From positions 36,868,019 to 36,932,018 of the forward strand of contig QVOM02000042.1 in assembly GCA_003586115.2 (NCBI GenBank): a DNA stretch of 64,000 nt. Direction: 5' to 3'. The stretch comes from Salvator merianae (lineage: Eukaryota > Chordata > Lepidosauria > Squamata > Teiidae). The notes under the pieces are model-generated. The model had not been told where the DNA came from and searched no databases. It saw only the letters and a list, made by a program, of their open reading frames with translations. Position 1 is the stretch's first letter. Each line of letters begins with the position of its first letter. Positions 30,601-44,976 of this stretch are shown piece by piece. The position numbers and the translations under genes were made by a program.

Positions 30601-33600
30601 CTAAGAGTAAACAAATTGAAAGATGCAATTAGTTTGACACAATATAGTTTCTCTGTTGTATGCCAAGAATTCTACTTGATTTTATCATTTTCTCTTGCTT
30701 AAAGCACTGTAAATAAGTTGAAAGGAATGAAGAAATGAAAACTATTATTAAACGATTATTTAAAAATTCTTTTAAGATGCAGCAAGTTTTAAGATGCTGC
30801 AGCTACATCACAACAAATTAGTCTGTTTGAGGGTGACGAAATCACACCCTTATGATTCAATGCTCACAGAGACTGTCTTTCTTCATCCACACATTTCAGT
30901 CTCCTTCGCCTCAGTCCAGTGAGCCCCCGCCCTTCTTACAAGGAGTCAAAAGAAACATGTTAAATGCCAATTTACAGTCACTGGACATCAATACTCAGGA
31001 GACTAACCCACTAGTACCCCCAGACCATATCTGCCACTTAAAGCAGTTCCTGGATGCCTTTCCAGTCCCTCCTTAACCCTGACCCTGTAACCCAAAAAAG
31101 AAACAAAAAGTGGAAGACATGGGGCAAGGATGAAGTAGAGGATGTGGCACCATGCCTCTAGAATGCCCATAAGGTCAGGCATTGGCTAAGCGGGAAAGGG
31201 AAATCCTACCTCTGCCCATCCACAAAACTTCAGTTCCCACCCCCAGGAGTCCCCTTGCATGATCCCGCATTGCAGATATAAATGGACTAATAAGCTGAAA
31301 TGGTCTCTGTGCCGGATAATCTGAATACAGGATAGTTCAAATTGGAAGGGAATAATCCAGAGAAGACACGAAAATGCATTTTTGGGTGTGATACCTCAGA
31401 ATGGAGGGCAGCCTGAAAACAGATTAATCATTGGGTGTAACCGCAGCCTAAGTTAATCATCTATAAAAAGGACCCCCGTCTTCTAAGTTAGTCTTCTGAA
31501 AAAGAAAGCCCCCTCCCAGTCCAGCAGAAGACAGAAAGCAAAATGGCAAGAGATTATTTTTCTTGAATGCTCCTTCTCCAGCATCGCTTCCTATCATGTT
31601 TTTGAAAAATCTCTAACACTGTGGGCATTATGGGAGAATCAGTACAGATTGCATTTATGTGTTTCTGCCCATGAAATAAATCGGCTCCATTACACCTAGC
31701 GGAAATTCTGCTCTCAATCTTATGGTCACATTACAGCTATAATGATTTATAAATGCTAATATGCATACATTTACTCTGTGCCAGAGGACAGTGTGTTGTT
31801 TCTCCAGCCAGCTCCTTCAATTTCTTCTTTAATTCTCGACTAGTTTTCTTATAGAAGAATAACTCTTTTTCTAATTGTTGCACTTTAGCTTCATGTGCAG
31901 TAAGCATTTCTGCAGGGTTTTCACCATCTTGATCTAGGGAAATAAACTGGCTTTTAGATGCAAACTTACTTTCGTCTCAGAGCAATTTTATGCCAACACC
32001 ACAAAGCGCATCTTAGGTCATGCACTAAGGAAAAAAACTAGTTATTTTGACCTTTTTCATGCAATAAGAGAAAAATATATGTGGTCACTACTGAGAATTT
32101 GCATACTTCTATAACAGTGAAAGCTGAATGACCTCAGATTTGCTTATTACAACCTTTGCTTGCCAAAGCTGAATTCCAAACCGTAATTTTGTCGGGACAC
32201 AAAGAATCCTCATGAATGGTTTATTCACTGGTGACTAGCAAGGTAGCGTAAATAATTCGGTTACCTTAAGCGAGATTTTCTTTTATATACAGGTATGAAA
32301 GTACAGCCGTTCCTTATATACCTTGGTTTTGTTTTCATGTAGTTGGTAAAACTTATTTCTTTATTAGATTTATATACTGTGGATTTCCAAAAATTCTATG
32401 CAGTTTACAAGGAATAAAAAACAACAACATTGCAAATAAAAATAAATAGTAGTCACTCAATTTAAACACTGTTGAAAGCAGAGGTGAAGAGGTGTGTTTT
32501 TTGTAGTTTTTAAAAAGATCTCGGAGCTGCTCAGATTTCAGCTGGTAGAAAGTTCCAGAGAGCAAGGCCTGCAACCAAAAAGTCTTTCTTCCTGCCCTGG
32601 TTCCAGAGATCACATAAGGGCCAAGTATTCTGAGATCTAATTGATGAGTCAAGTGCACAGGATGGATACTGACAAGGTATGATATATAGGCTCAGACATA
32701 TCCAGGAGCTGAATCCTGCAGGGCCTTATAGGTCAAGCCTAACAATTTGAATTGAGCCTAGAAGCATACAGGTAACCAATGCAAAGACTGGAGCAGGAGA
32801 GTCACCCTGACATTTTTGTGTGTGGTTGGATAGCGCGCAGGCTGCTGTGTTTTGGACCAACTTCCGAGTCATCTTCAAATGTAGCCCTAGTTAGAGTGCA
32901 CTGTAATAGTCCAAACATGAGATAACAAGGGCCAGAGTCACTGAGGCCAGAGTCTGTTGAGCTAGGTTAGGGCTGTCAGACTAAACATAATTTTGTAAAT
33001 GTTCCCCTTACCATTGATTCCACCTGTTGTTCAAAAAGGAAAAATGGATCTATAAAAGGAAAGACCTTTCCTCCTGGTTGGATCTCAGGACCAAATGGAG
33101 GACCCAACCAAAGTAACTCAGGCTTGGAAGGACTGAGTCTAAGCTTGTTTCTGACCATCGAGACCCTCACCGCCTCCAAGCACTGGGTCAGCACATGAGC
33201 AGCATCACTGGCACAGCTAGAGGAGGAGATGTATAACTGAGTATCATCAGAATACTGATGATACCTCACCCCATATTGCCAATTATCTCTCCCACTGACT
33301 TCAGGTAGATGCTAAAAAGTACCAGGGAAGAGGAGCCCTGGGGAACCCCACAGGTGAACTCCCTGGGCTCCAACTGTTCCCCCTTCATAGACACCAACTG
33401 GCCCTACCCAGCCAGTAAGAATTAAAAACACTGCAGAAAGGTGCCCACAGTCCCCAGACTCTGCAGACTACTATGATCAATAGTATCAAAAGCTGCTGAG
33501 AGTTACCTGAATCCCAGTTTTGTAAAATATCATGGATCAGTGCAACCAATGCTGTCTTAGGATTGTGTCGTGATCTGAAGGCTAACTAATAAAGATCTAG

Positions 33601-36600
33601 AAAACCTGCTTCTTCCAGGAGTCTTTATAGCTACTGCCCAGAAACTTCTCCAATGCCTTCCCCAAAAAGGAAAGTTTGAAGATAGGTTGAAAGTTTTCAG
33701 AGATGGGTAGGATCTAGGGATGGCCATTTAGGAGGGGACATAGTACCGCCTTCCTTCAGAGGTGGAGGTACTGCCCCTTTCCTCAGGGATGCATTCAGCA
33801 CCTCACAGATCCAACCCCTCACCTCCCTTCTGGCTGCACATAGTAGCCAGAGGAGACATGAATCAAGAATACCACTGTTAAGGACAGAAACGGTACTGTC
33901 CACATTCTCAGTCTTCACAAGCTCAAATCAATCCCATAAACAGTTGCAAGGCCTCGTTTCTGTTATCTCATTAGACTCTCATTGACTCTGCTAATAAGAT
34001 TCAAGGTTCATCCAGAGGCAAGTGATTTTATCTGCAAAGAAACCTCAGCAAAAATGTCACAGTAGCCTGACAGAAAACCAGTTAAATTATGCTCTAGGCA
34101 TAAATCCCTTGTGTAACTCAATATCGGAAACATCCAATAATGTGATCTGGCCGCTGAGATGCCACTGACTGAGCCTCCCCTCCACAACACAGCTGGCAAA
34201 CTGGTAGACTGGGCCTTCCCTCAGCAGTGTCACTGACTTGCATTGGTAGACAAGGCCTCCATGATTCCCTCTAATCCCAATTTTCCATAAGTGATGCTTA
34301 CATTATTATTGGTTTTTGTACTGCACAGTAGTTGTGGGAGCCAATCCAAAGGGATGACAATATATAAATTTAAGCATCTGATTAACATTTCAGAGAGAAT
34401 ACCATGGGTTTGAACATGACCCTATGTAATTTAAAAAGTCTGACATTAGGGGCCTTTTCTAGACCAGATCAACATCCTGTTTTCTCCTCTGTTTTAACAG
34501 TTGTCATTACATTGTTACCAAAGCCAAATACCTTTGCAATGCAGCAGGATTAACTGTAGTTTTTGCTCATATTCTTTTTGCTGGACGGTCAAGCGCCTAT
34601 CACACTGAAATCTGAGATGTTCAAGAGCCAATTCAAGTTCCCTTACAATGTTTTCTTGTTCCATTACCCTCATTCCCAGCTCTTCAGCCTGGAGCTGCCA
34701 TTTACGTTCACTCTCACGAAGGCCAACAACCTAAAGAAAGAAAGAGTGTTTTCCTTTGTTTTGACAAATCATGGAAAATCATGGATCTCAAATCAAAATG
34801 TGGAGTTCTCTTCTGTTCCTACTAATATTCAAGGATCCGAGGCTCTGATTCTGAGTTAAGGGAGAAAAAAAAAATCCCACCAAGCTAGAGGAGAAGAACT
34901 GAGCACTCTGATTGACAAGGAAGGTGGCACTGCCTTTAGGGCTATGCAGGTTTGCCAGCCCATCACAGGGACCAAGCGCACAGCACCATCAGTCAATCAC
35001 ACACCTGTAGCCAGCCCCCAAGGCAAGTCTAATTTTGCAACAAGACGCTGGGTTTCCCTTGAAAATGAAGAGAGGGGAAAGCACATAGAGAGGATCTTTT
35101 GTCTCTTTAGAGTAATTCAAATCTTCCTCATCTATATGTAGCTGCACCCTGAATCAGTTCTGGAGAGATCTACTATGGTGACTAATTAATTGAATTAGCG
35201 TGGAAAACTTAATACATGGTACTCTTCACACTTCATTTAGGCTCTTGCACAAGACAAGAGAATCAAATACTTGAAATGATTGTCAATAGAATCACCTAAA
35301 CCAAGTATGCTAGGAAGATCTTTTATGAACACTATAGTTGCATCAACTCATGCCTTCCTTTTCTTTCTTCAAGCTTTCTTGCAATTAAACAAGACTGAGA
35401 TGGAATTCCCCAGTACAATGCTGAATGCAAGCAATCTGTATGATGCTTTCAAAAATAAATCCTTTTCCTAATTATGCGTCTGCTCAGTTTCTTACCAACA
35501 CTGATTAAGAATCTTGAACAATTTTCAACAAACCTTATTAAAATATTTTAAGAAAATGGCTCGTAATTCTGTGGCAGACAAGGAAACCAGCTTTCCCATC
35601 ACGTTGGCCTCACTCTGAGTACTCATTTGACATGAGGCTATGACTGAGTTTTGGTGATTTTGGATATTCTCACTCTTGTACACAATGGCAGCTTCTAAGG
35701 TTTCAATCCCTTCTTCAAGCTGGAATAGAATATGTTCTTCCTAACAAAAGATTAAGAAATTGTTAAAATTCAACAGATGATACCCAAAGATTTTGACTTT
35801 TAAAAACACTGAAAATTCAAATGTAAGACGACAACATACTCAAATTAAATTTTCTAACTTCTGCTGTCATAATTCAAGCAAATGTGACTCACATATAGTG
35901 AAGACGTAAACACAAAAGAGATAGCATTCTACATTAACTGAACTGGTCCTCTAGTACATTGCCTCAGCACAGTGTAAATTGATTCTCTTGCCAGTCTTTT
36001 AAAATTGCAAAGTATTTCCTGATGGTGGAAAGGTGTAGAAGCGCTCTCTAACCGAACAGTAACCTTAGAGTAAATAACATCCCCTGTCATTTCAATCAAT
36101 TTTCCATTTCACAGTGACATGATGAATATGAACCCAAACCCAGACTTACTAATGTCATGACCAAGTGCTTAAATGAAGACCATTGTAAATGAAACAGGCT
36201 GTACCAGAGTTCAATGACAGCATTTCCTCATTTTTCTACAATCAGTTAGTATGTACAGTAGCTGGGAGTATACAGCAAGCAGCAGAGCAGCTCCCCGACA
36301 TGGTGGTAGTTCAGCCCCATTCGCATGAACCAGATGCAAAGTTGGAGTGACAGGGACATGGGCCAATTACAGGGAAGGATGGGTGGTACTTCTGGCAGAA
36401 GTATGCTTTGCTTGGAGCAGAACAGGGGAAGCATGTCCACATTGCTGCTAGTGTTGGACCAAGACAACAGTGTTCCAGCCCTTGCAATGTGGGTGACACC
36501 TGATGGACTTGGACTAGGATAGGCTGGAGTGGACTAGTTAAACCGCTCCAAGAGAGGAAAGTGTGGAACAGCCATAGAAAGAGACAGACAGACATGTTTT

Positions 36601-39600
36601 GAAAACAGATTTACGTTCAACTGCGCTTCTGTTTGGTGCTGTAGCCAGTACACACAAGAACTACGTGCCTATTTATGAAGTATACACAATACTTGATAAC
36701 CAGGGAACAGTACAATTTTACTGATTGTCATCTAGATAATATAGGTATGTTATTATTGCTCTGCAGAAAAAGGAATTCTGACTGTCCAATGTGTCAGGTT
36801 ATCACTGAACATAAAGCATAGGCTATACTGAGCCTAAGCTGATAGCACTTTTCTATTGTACTCGTTTTTGAAAGAAATTTATTTCTGCTAGAATGCTTTT
36901 GTTTAGTTACCAATTCGAATGACTTTTCAATTCATAGTAGGTAATTATACTTAAGATAATAACTTACTTCTGGTGACAACACTCTACCATTCTTTAGTTT
37001 CTCATCCACACTATTCCTTCTTTTCAACAGTTGATCTCTTTCCTTTTGTAGAGCCTCCACTTCTTCCAAAATCTTTCCTTGCGTATCAGTAGTGCTCCTT
37101 TGAAGCTGCATATTTTTGTCACACAGCTCCTGATCCAGAATGCTCAGACGGGTAGATAATTTTAAACTATCCATATTAAGGGCCTAAGAAGGCAAAAACG
37201 ATAATGAAACTGCTTTCTAAATGATGCCAACCTCTCCCCACACAAAGAACACACAGTACAGCTTTGAGAACCTATAATGTTCCTTGTTCCTCCATAGCAG
37301 CTGTCCCAACCAAAATGTTTTATGAAGAGTCAGGAAACATGCGGAATAAGATGGACTCTTCCATGGGGAATAAATCTAAAGAACCATGAAAATTGGACAA
37401 AAGTATCTCTCACAAGATAAATTAACTCCACTTGGTATATGATCCTGATCATTTCAGACCCTGGCTCCTTGCTTTGCCCAATTTAACAACATCTTCTGAG
37501 ACCAGGGGGAGGATTCAGTGATACCTCTCTAGTTTGCAGGTCTATTTTGCAAAAGTAAAGGTTGTGAGGTACTGCTAAAAAAGCAGTAAAGCAGCAAGCG
37601 TTTCCTGTCAGTGCTCTTGAGTGCTATTGCTGGGCACCATGTTTGGCACTTGTTTAGTTGGTAAAGCAGCATGAGGTGAGGCAGATTGTAACAGAAATAT
37701 CATTGCTTTGTTTCTGTTTGTATTCTTTTTTGGGGGAAGGTCTTCTATACCACCTTAAGACCTTTATGTAGAAGATGATATATATAAACCTGCTATAGTC
37801 ATCCGGTAAGACTGCCCCGTCCCCGCCAACAATAAGACTCACCATTGCATAATTCTAACCTGTGTTTCACTAGACTCATTTTTGCAGGGTTCAGCCAAAT
37901 TGCTGACATGTTACAGATTCTTTTAAACTGCTTCAATATTATATTTTAATGGGAAGCAATATATAAACATTTTAAAAGGATATGGTGGAACTGGAAAAGG
38001 TGCAGAAAAGGGGAAGCAGAATGATCAAGGGGCTGCAACATTTTCCTTACAAAATCAGGCTCAATGTGTTGGCCAGCCTTGAAAGACAGCGTTAAAGAGG
38101 GGACCTGACTGAAGTATATAAAGTCATGCACAGTATGGAAAAGGGGGATAGAGAAAATTTATTTTCTCTATTGCACAACACTAGGACCAGGGGGCACTCT
38201 ATAAAGCTGATGGGTAGAAGAGTTAGGACGGCAAGGGGAAGTATTTTTTCACCTAGAGGATCATTGGTCTATGGAATTTACTACCAGAAGAGGTGGTAAC
38301 AGCCTAGATAGCTTTAAGAAAGGGTTAGAGAAATTATGGAGGACAGGTGTATCAATGGCTACCAGAGTGGATGCCTAGGTACTGCCTAAAGGTTGGAAAG
38401 ACAGGAAGGATGCCTGTAAAACCCATTTGCAGGTAGCCAAGAGCAAGTGAAGGCTTTGCCTTTTATTCTGCTTGAGGATGCCCTGAAGCAATGGGTGGGG
38501 CACTGTGTGAAACAAGATGTTAGACTAGATGAGCCGTGGCCTAATCCAGTAAGGTTCCTCTTATGTTCTAAGTGGGGGGGAGGGCGCGGGGGGGGGCGGC
38601 TACCATGGTTGAAGAACGTAGAGGACAGGGATATTTGATCATTTTACTATTAAGGATGAAATAGGTAATAAAATTATCTTGCAACACACCCCATGATACC
38701 AGAGGTATATTCAAGAACTCTCAGAAAAAATGATATTGTAATCCCTCATTTCATGAGGTTGTACCATGAAAATATGGAATTTTCATTATACAAGGCATAC
38801 AAATTCACTCATACAATCCTGCAGTAGGAATAAATGGAATTGTAACATGCTGTATGAATTTTAACATTATAGATAATTTCCACAGAATGAATTAAACATG
38901 AACAACAGATTGCTAAATTTGTATTTCCCTTCCCATATATAGTCTTTTTGCAGTTCTCTAAGAAATATTCCTCATTATTACATATTTTATAAATAAGCAA
39001 GAAGAAAGGTATATAAATTGCCCAAATTTCAGCTTTTGACCAAAGAAAAGTGTCAAATATTGTCCCCACAGGTTTCAAACCTCAACTCCCAGACTGAAGC
39101 ATATGTTACCATAAAGCAATGTACCTGACTGGATCTCAGTTTTTTTATTTCTAAATGGCTTTTTTCTAATAACAAAGCTTCCTTTTTGGAAATGATGGCT
39201 TCTCTTCTTTTTAGATCTTCTTCTAGATTAGACAACTCTTGACGCTGATGCAAAACCTCTTCTAGCTCTTCATCCAGCCATTTCTTTTTTTCTTCTAATT
39301 TCTGTATTAGTAAAAGAGACATAAAGTCAACTTAGACCCAAAAATAGATTTCTAGCTATGTGGAATTGTGACCAGTGGCATAATCATGTTGTGGAAACTC
39401 TTCCACTTGCAGAAAACAAAGTAAAATAGTATTTGGCAATACCTGTATACCATCATCTTGTATCTAGTCTATTTCATAGAAATGGAAGGTATCTCTGGAG
39501 CAGACCAGGGAGTGAAAAGAAGTGAAATCAGTTCTTCGCCTTCTGATGGAAATGTCCACTGAGCAAAGTTCCACTCTGAAATCGACTCAATATTTTTAAG

Positions 39601-42600
39601 TTTTACATCAGATTTTTGACAAATGGAAACTAGATCCAGTATTTTTTTCATGGCTTAAGGATTGCTGGGCTTGTAAAGAATTTTGTCTTAGATGTTTTAT
39701 TTCATACCCCATCAACTAATTAGGAATCTTTTAAAATGTACAGTTAAAAGCCTAAACTGATTACTATTCCCAATAACTAAAATGTTTCGTTACCTTGGAT
39801 TTTTGTTAATTAATGAAGCATTTATTTTATGAGAAAAGCTGTATCCCTCAAGTAGCTCCAAGCTTAAGATCATTAATTAAGATAACTACTATATAAATAA
39901 TATTTTGGCTCACCAGGGATGCAAATATTAACTACCTGTAGTTGCTCTGGGGTTTCAAGTGAGTTTTTCTTAAAGGCAGCAATTTCTTCATCTTTTAGTT
40001 TTAGAATCTTCTCTTGCTGTTCAGTCTTTTGTTGAAGCTCCTGTAAGTAAAGCCTCTCCATTAAAGTGCATACTATCAAAGAGATCATATGTTCCAAACT
40101 AATCCAGTTCTTGGATAATTTTATTTGTTTCAACCTAACATACTGCCTAAAATTGCTACTTTTCTTAATATGAAGACTACATAGATTTTTTTATTATTGC
40201 TTTCCTTCTAAAAGGAACTTACATGTTTGCCTAAACGATACAAAAAGAATGCAGTTTCTGTATACTGAACTTCTAGAGATAAGAAATTGGCCATTGTTAC
40301 TTATATTTTTCCAGTGGGTTTTGGTAAAATCTTACCCATAAAAGAACTGATCTTCACAATGGAAATATACAATCTTCTCTGATCTTACTTACCAAATATT
40401 TAATGAAGAGTTTTGAAATTATGCACCAGAATGACTACAAAACAATATACTATTATTAGAGATTTACTCAGATATAATAAAACAGGATCTCTTGCCTTGA
40501 TCTGCAGTTGGCCCTGCTGGATTTCTGCTTCTAAGTTTTTCTTTTTTTCACTCTCCTCCTGCAATCTTTTCTGCAGCTGGACTTGTTGATTCTTCATGTG
40601 ACTGACATTCTGCTCCAATTCCATTACACGTTTCTCATTTTGGGTGGATAGCAATGCCAGTTTCTTAGTATCTTGTTGTTTTCTTTGTAAGGCCTAAAAA
40701 CGTAGCACAGTTTTATCCATATTGCCCTTTCTATTGCATACTCTTGATATTTAAATAGTATCACTATATATTATGAAGAACTCCATATACAATTTAATAG
40801 AGAAGCATTTTATTATCAAAAACCAGCATACGTAAATGAAACAATTATGCTATTGTGAAAATTGCATTTGACATTTTGTTAAATAAATAAATGTCGCAAG
40901 AGTAGCTGAGTGGTACTGTCCAGGTATTAATGAACTACAACTACTCCCATTATCTGTAACCACCAGCCATGCTAGAGTTAAACAAAATTACTGCCTGTAT
41001 GGCAAAGCTGACTCCCCAAATTTGAGGCTGATGCTCAGCTGGCCAAATGCAAAGAAAAATGGCTTTGAGCGTCCCAGGATTTTAAACACCCTACTGATGT
41101 TTAAGAGGAGAGAAGAGTAAGAAGGATTGATAAGATGAGAAACAAAGAAAGAAGGCTAGTGCCCCTTGTGGCAACGTGGGGAAACAGCAGGGCAGCTAAC
41201 AGGAAGTGGTAACAAGGATCAGAACAGGCAGAGCTAATGGTTTGGCAAGATGCTATCAGGTTGCAGTTATGTGTAAATACACATGAAAAATGAACTCACA
41301 GAATATAGTGGATTAAAGTTGCATGAAGGAGAAAGGAAGAGCAGATGAAACTCTGAGCAATGGGTGGAGCTATGGCACTGCCAGTTTGCTGTTACATACT
41401 AGCTGCTTTGTTTGATACAACAGCAAGACCAGCAGTGTCGACTCGTTTCATGGACACTTCCTGTCCTTAACTTTTATTAAGCTCCATCCCCCCCTTTCTC
41501 ACTTGTCCTCTTCCTTGAATATTTTTTAAAAGTTCTGTGTTTGTAAGATGCAATCAGAAAAAAATACATAGAACAGATACGTCTAACATTCTTTTGAATA
41601 TATGCATACAGTTAAATATGTGCATAACATTTGTTATAAATATACAATTGTCATCTTATACTGCAGCTAAAGAAAAATATGTAAAGTTTTATCTACTAAA
41701 AAGTAAGAGTTCAGCACCAAAAATTCTCAGGCAACTGTGACACCCAAGTTATTGGAATATCCCATGCATTAGCTAACGTGCATTTATTTATTTATTTATT
41801 TTATTTATTTGCATTTTTATCCCGCCCTATACCCGAAGATCTCAAGGCGGGTTACAACAATTAAAACAAAACAAAAACTCATAAAAGGCATGCAATAAAA
41901 CAGTAGCCTAAAAGTAGGGAGGGAAAGCTGAACCTTTAAGCAAAGGCAAGGGTAAATAGGTAAGTCTTTATTGCTCTCCTAAAGATGTAAAGTGAGGAAG
42001 CTTGACGCACCTCAGGGGGAAGAGTGTTCCACAGTCTGGGGGCCACCACTGAAAAGGCCCTGTCCCGGATGCCCACCCCTTTAGCTGTTGAAGGTGGTGG
42101 TACAACCAGGTGGGCCTCATCTGCAGATCTTAAGGCACGGACAGGCTGGTATGGGAGAAGACGCTCCTTTAGGTATTTGGGGCCCAAGCCATTTAGGGCC
42201 TTATAGGCTAAGGTTAACACCTTGAATTGGGCTCGGTAGCAAATTGGCAGCCAGTGCAGCTCTTTTAAGACCGGCATGATATGCATCCGGCCAGCTGTTC
42301 CAGTCAGCAGTCTTGCTGCTGCATTCTGCATTGTGTTATTGGTGTTCACTCACAGGGAAGAGTTCTTAAGTGCCACCAACTTATAGCCTGTTTAGTTCAC
42401 GCAACATCAGCATTTGAGCTTAAATTCCATCATGTTGCAGCAGTTGAAGAGTGGGATCAGATTTACAATGAGAAAATATCTCTCTCTCAAGAACTTAAAT
42501 TCTTTCATCATGCTATAATAAGAAACTGTTACAGCTTCACAATTACCTGCACTTTAAGCTTTGCAGCATCCATCTTTTTTCTAAATTCCTTTTGCAGTCT

Positions 42601-44942
42601 GGCTTTTTCGGTAATGTCCCTTAGTTCCTTTTTTTCCAGCTCCTGCAGCTGTTTTTGAGTTTCAGCTAAATCATTTTTTGCTTGCTCTGCTTCATGCTCC
42701 AGTTGTGTGATTTTCAGAGAATACTGCTTGCTTACAGAATGGGCATCATTACCTTAAGAATCGACAAAGGTTTTTTTTTTTGTTTGTTTTTTTAAGGAGA
42801 TGACATGGTGGTAGTTCACAGCTCAAGAACTGTGCCTCTGCCTTTATTGAACTTTGTTACATATTGGCTTTAGTAGTTTTCAGTCAGAAACGACTGTTTT
42901 TATTAATATTCTAAAGCTAGTTTTTAAAGAATATATAAAAAATTAGAAATAAACATACACATATAGCCCACCATTCTCCTAAACTGCTCATGGGAATGAG
43001 CATTTTATTCACATAGCAGACCTTTAAGGCAGAGAAAAATGAAAGAGAATGATTGTTCCAGGGCAAGGGGGCTCAACTGAAGCCTGCCAGATGTTCCTGC
43101 AGCCAGAATGGTGGCACAGGAGTTGTCGTTAGGAACATCTGGAATTTAATTTCAGCACCCCGATCCAGGGTCACCAAGTTTCAGAACTGAGTAAAGATGG
43201 AAATCTTAATCCTAGCCCCAAACTATCATCAGATCTTTCTTGGCATTAGGCTGTCTCCCCCCCCCCCCCCATTTTCCTAAGCCTTCCACAAGCAGGTCAA
43301 TTCATTTTGTATCTAGGATAGGCTAAAATGCCACTTTTTTCCTGTTCACCTGTGTTGTATAAAAATCCAATTCACAAAACCCATTTACCTGTTTTCACCA
43401 ACTCTTTAATAAGTTCTTCTTTCATTCTGATGTTAAGTGCAAGTTCGCTCATTTTTTGCTTAGCAGCAATAAGTTTTAGTTCTGAATTCTTTAGCTTCTG
43501 CATATTTACTATCTGACTTTTCCGGATAAATTCAATATTAGCACCTTTTAAAAAAGCACAATTCTTTAAAGAACACAGAAAATGTTAGAGTGCTAAAACA
43601 GGCAAGATGATTACTTTAGCTATACTATACTACTTTGGGATCCTCAAAGCAAATATACTTGCGTATTTTATGTTTTTAAAGAAGAAGAAACTTGGGTGCA
43701 TTGCTGCATAACCCATTTGTGCTTGAGCTTCAGATCACAAACTGATGAGTGGACATTCTTTAAGATTTTTTGGTAGAGTGCAGAAATTGTGGTTCTGTCA
43801 ATTATAGCAAGTCACCCAGGTCCTGAAGCAGTGAAGCATCTCCACACTATCATACTGCCATTGTCATGTTTTACTGTTGGTATGATGTTCTTATTGAAGA
43901 ATGCTGCGTTAGCTGTATGCCAGATGCAATGGGAGCCATGTCTTCCAAAAAGTTTCACCTTCAACTTGTTAGTCCAGAGAACATTCTCCCAAAAGGTTTG
44001 GGGGTCATAGAAGGTGTTTTTGCCAAATGTGAGACCAGCCTTTATGGTCCTCTTGATTAGCAGTGGTTTTCACTTTGCAGGTCTCTCAAGAGACCTATTT
44101 TTTGCCCAGTGTCTTTCTAATGGTGGAATCATGAACCTTACATGAGCCAAATGAAACCTATACTTCCTTAGATGTTTGTCTGGATTCCTGGGTGAATTGC
44201 CAAAGCACTCTTGGAAGAAATTTTGGTAAACCAATCGCTTCTGGGAAGAATCACCACTGTTCCAAGTTATCTCACTGTGGTTCACTGGAGTTTCAGAGCC
44301 TTAGGAATGGCTGAGTAGCCAGACTGATATAACTTTCTTGTCTGGAATTTATTTTGACTGCGCCATAGCGTGTTTTCAGTCTACTCCACAGATGTTCTAT
44401 TTAAGTGATGTTTGAATTCCATGGGGCTGATAGTAATCTATCCTGGGTGTGTCTAGTCTGAGTAAATCAAATTATCAGTTAAATCTGATTCATTGGTTGA
44501 CTCAGTAACTAAGCAGACAATCACTTTTTCTCAGGAGTGATATAGGTGTTAGATAATCTTTTTCCTTTGATAAATGAAATGATAAATTTGAAAGCTTATG
44601 TCGGGTTTACTCAGGTTGTCTTTGTCTCATATTAAATTTTGTTTGAAGATCTGAAACAATTAAGGGCAACAAATTTGCAAAAATAGAAGAAATCAGGATG
44701 GGGCAAATACCTTTTCATACCGCTGTAAATCTCTTCGAAAAGGATGAAAGGGGCCATTTTAAACCATGTTAAAATGCCTTCCTCTATTTTGAGATACTTG
44801 GCTTCTACAGATACTGTATTTGGCTTGAAAATAATCAAAATGAGTATAATTATCACACAAAAAGGCAATGAAGATAGATTGATTTTTTTAGAAAAGAGTT
44901 TTATACAATTCTTTGGACCATAGGGAATTTCTACTATCTGAG

Positions 44943-44976
<34 letters not shown>

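Noticed and set aside
42281..42658. 125-codon + strand ORF
   Set aside because: It is the antisense shadow of KIF27 exon 9 and the adjacent LINE.
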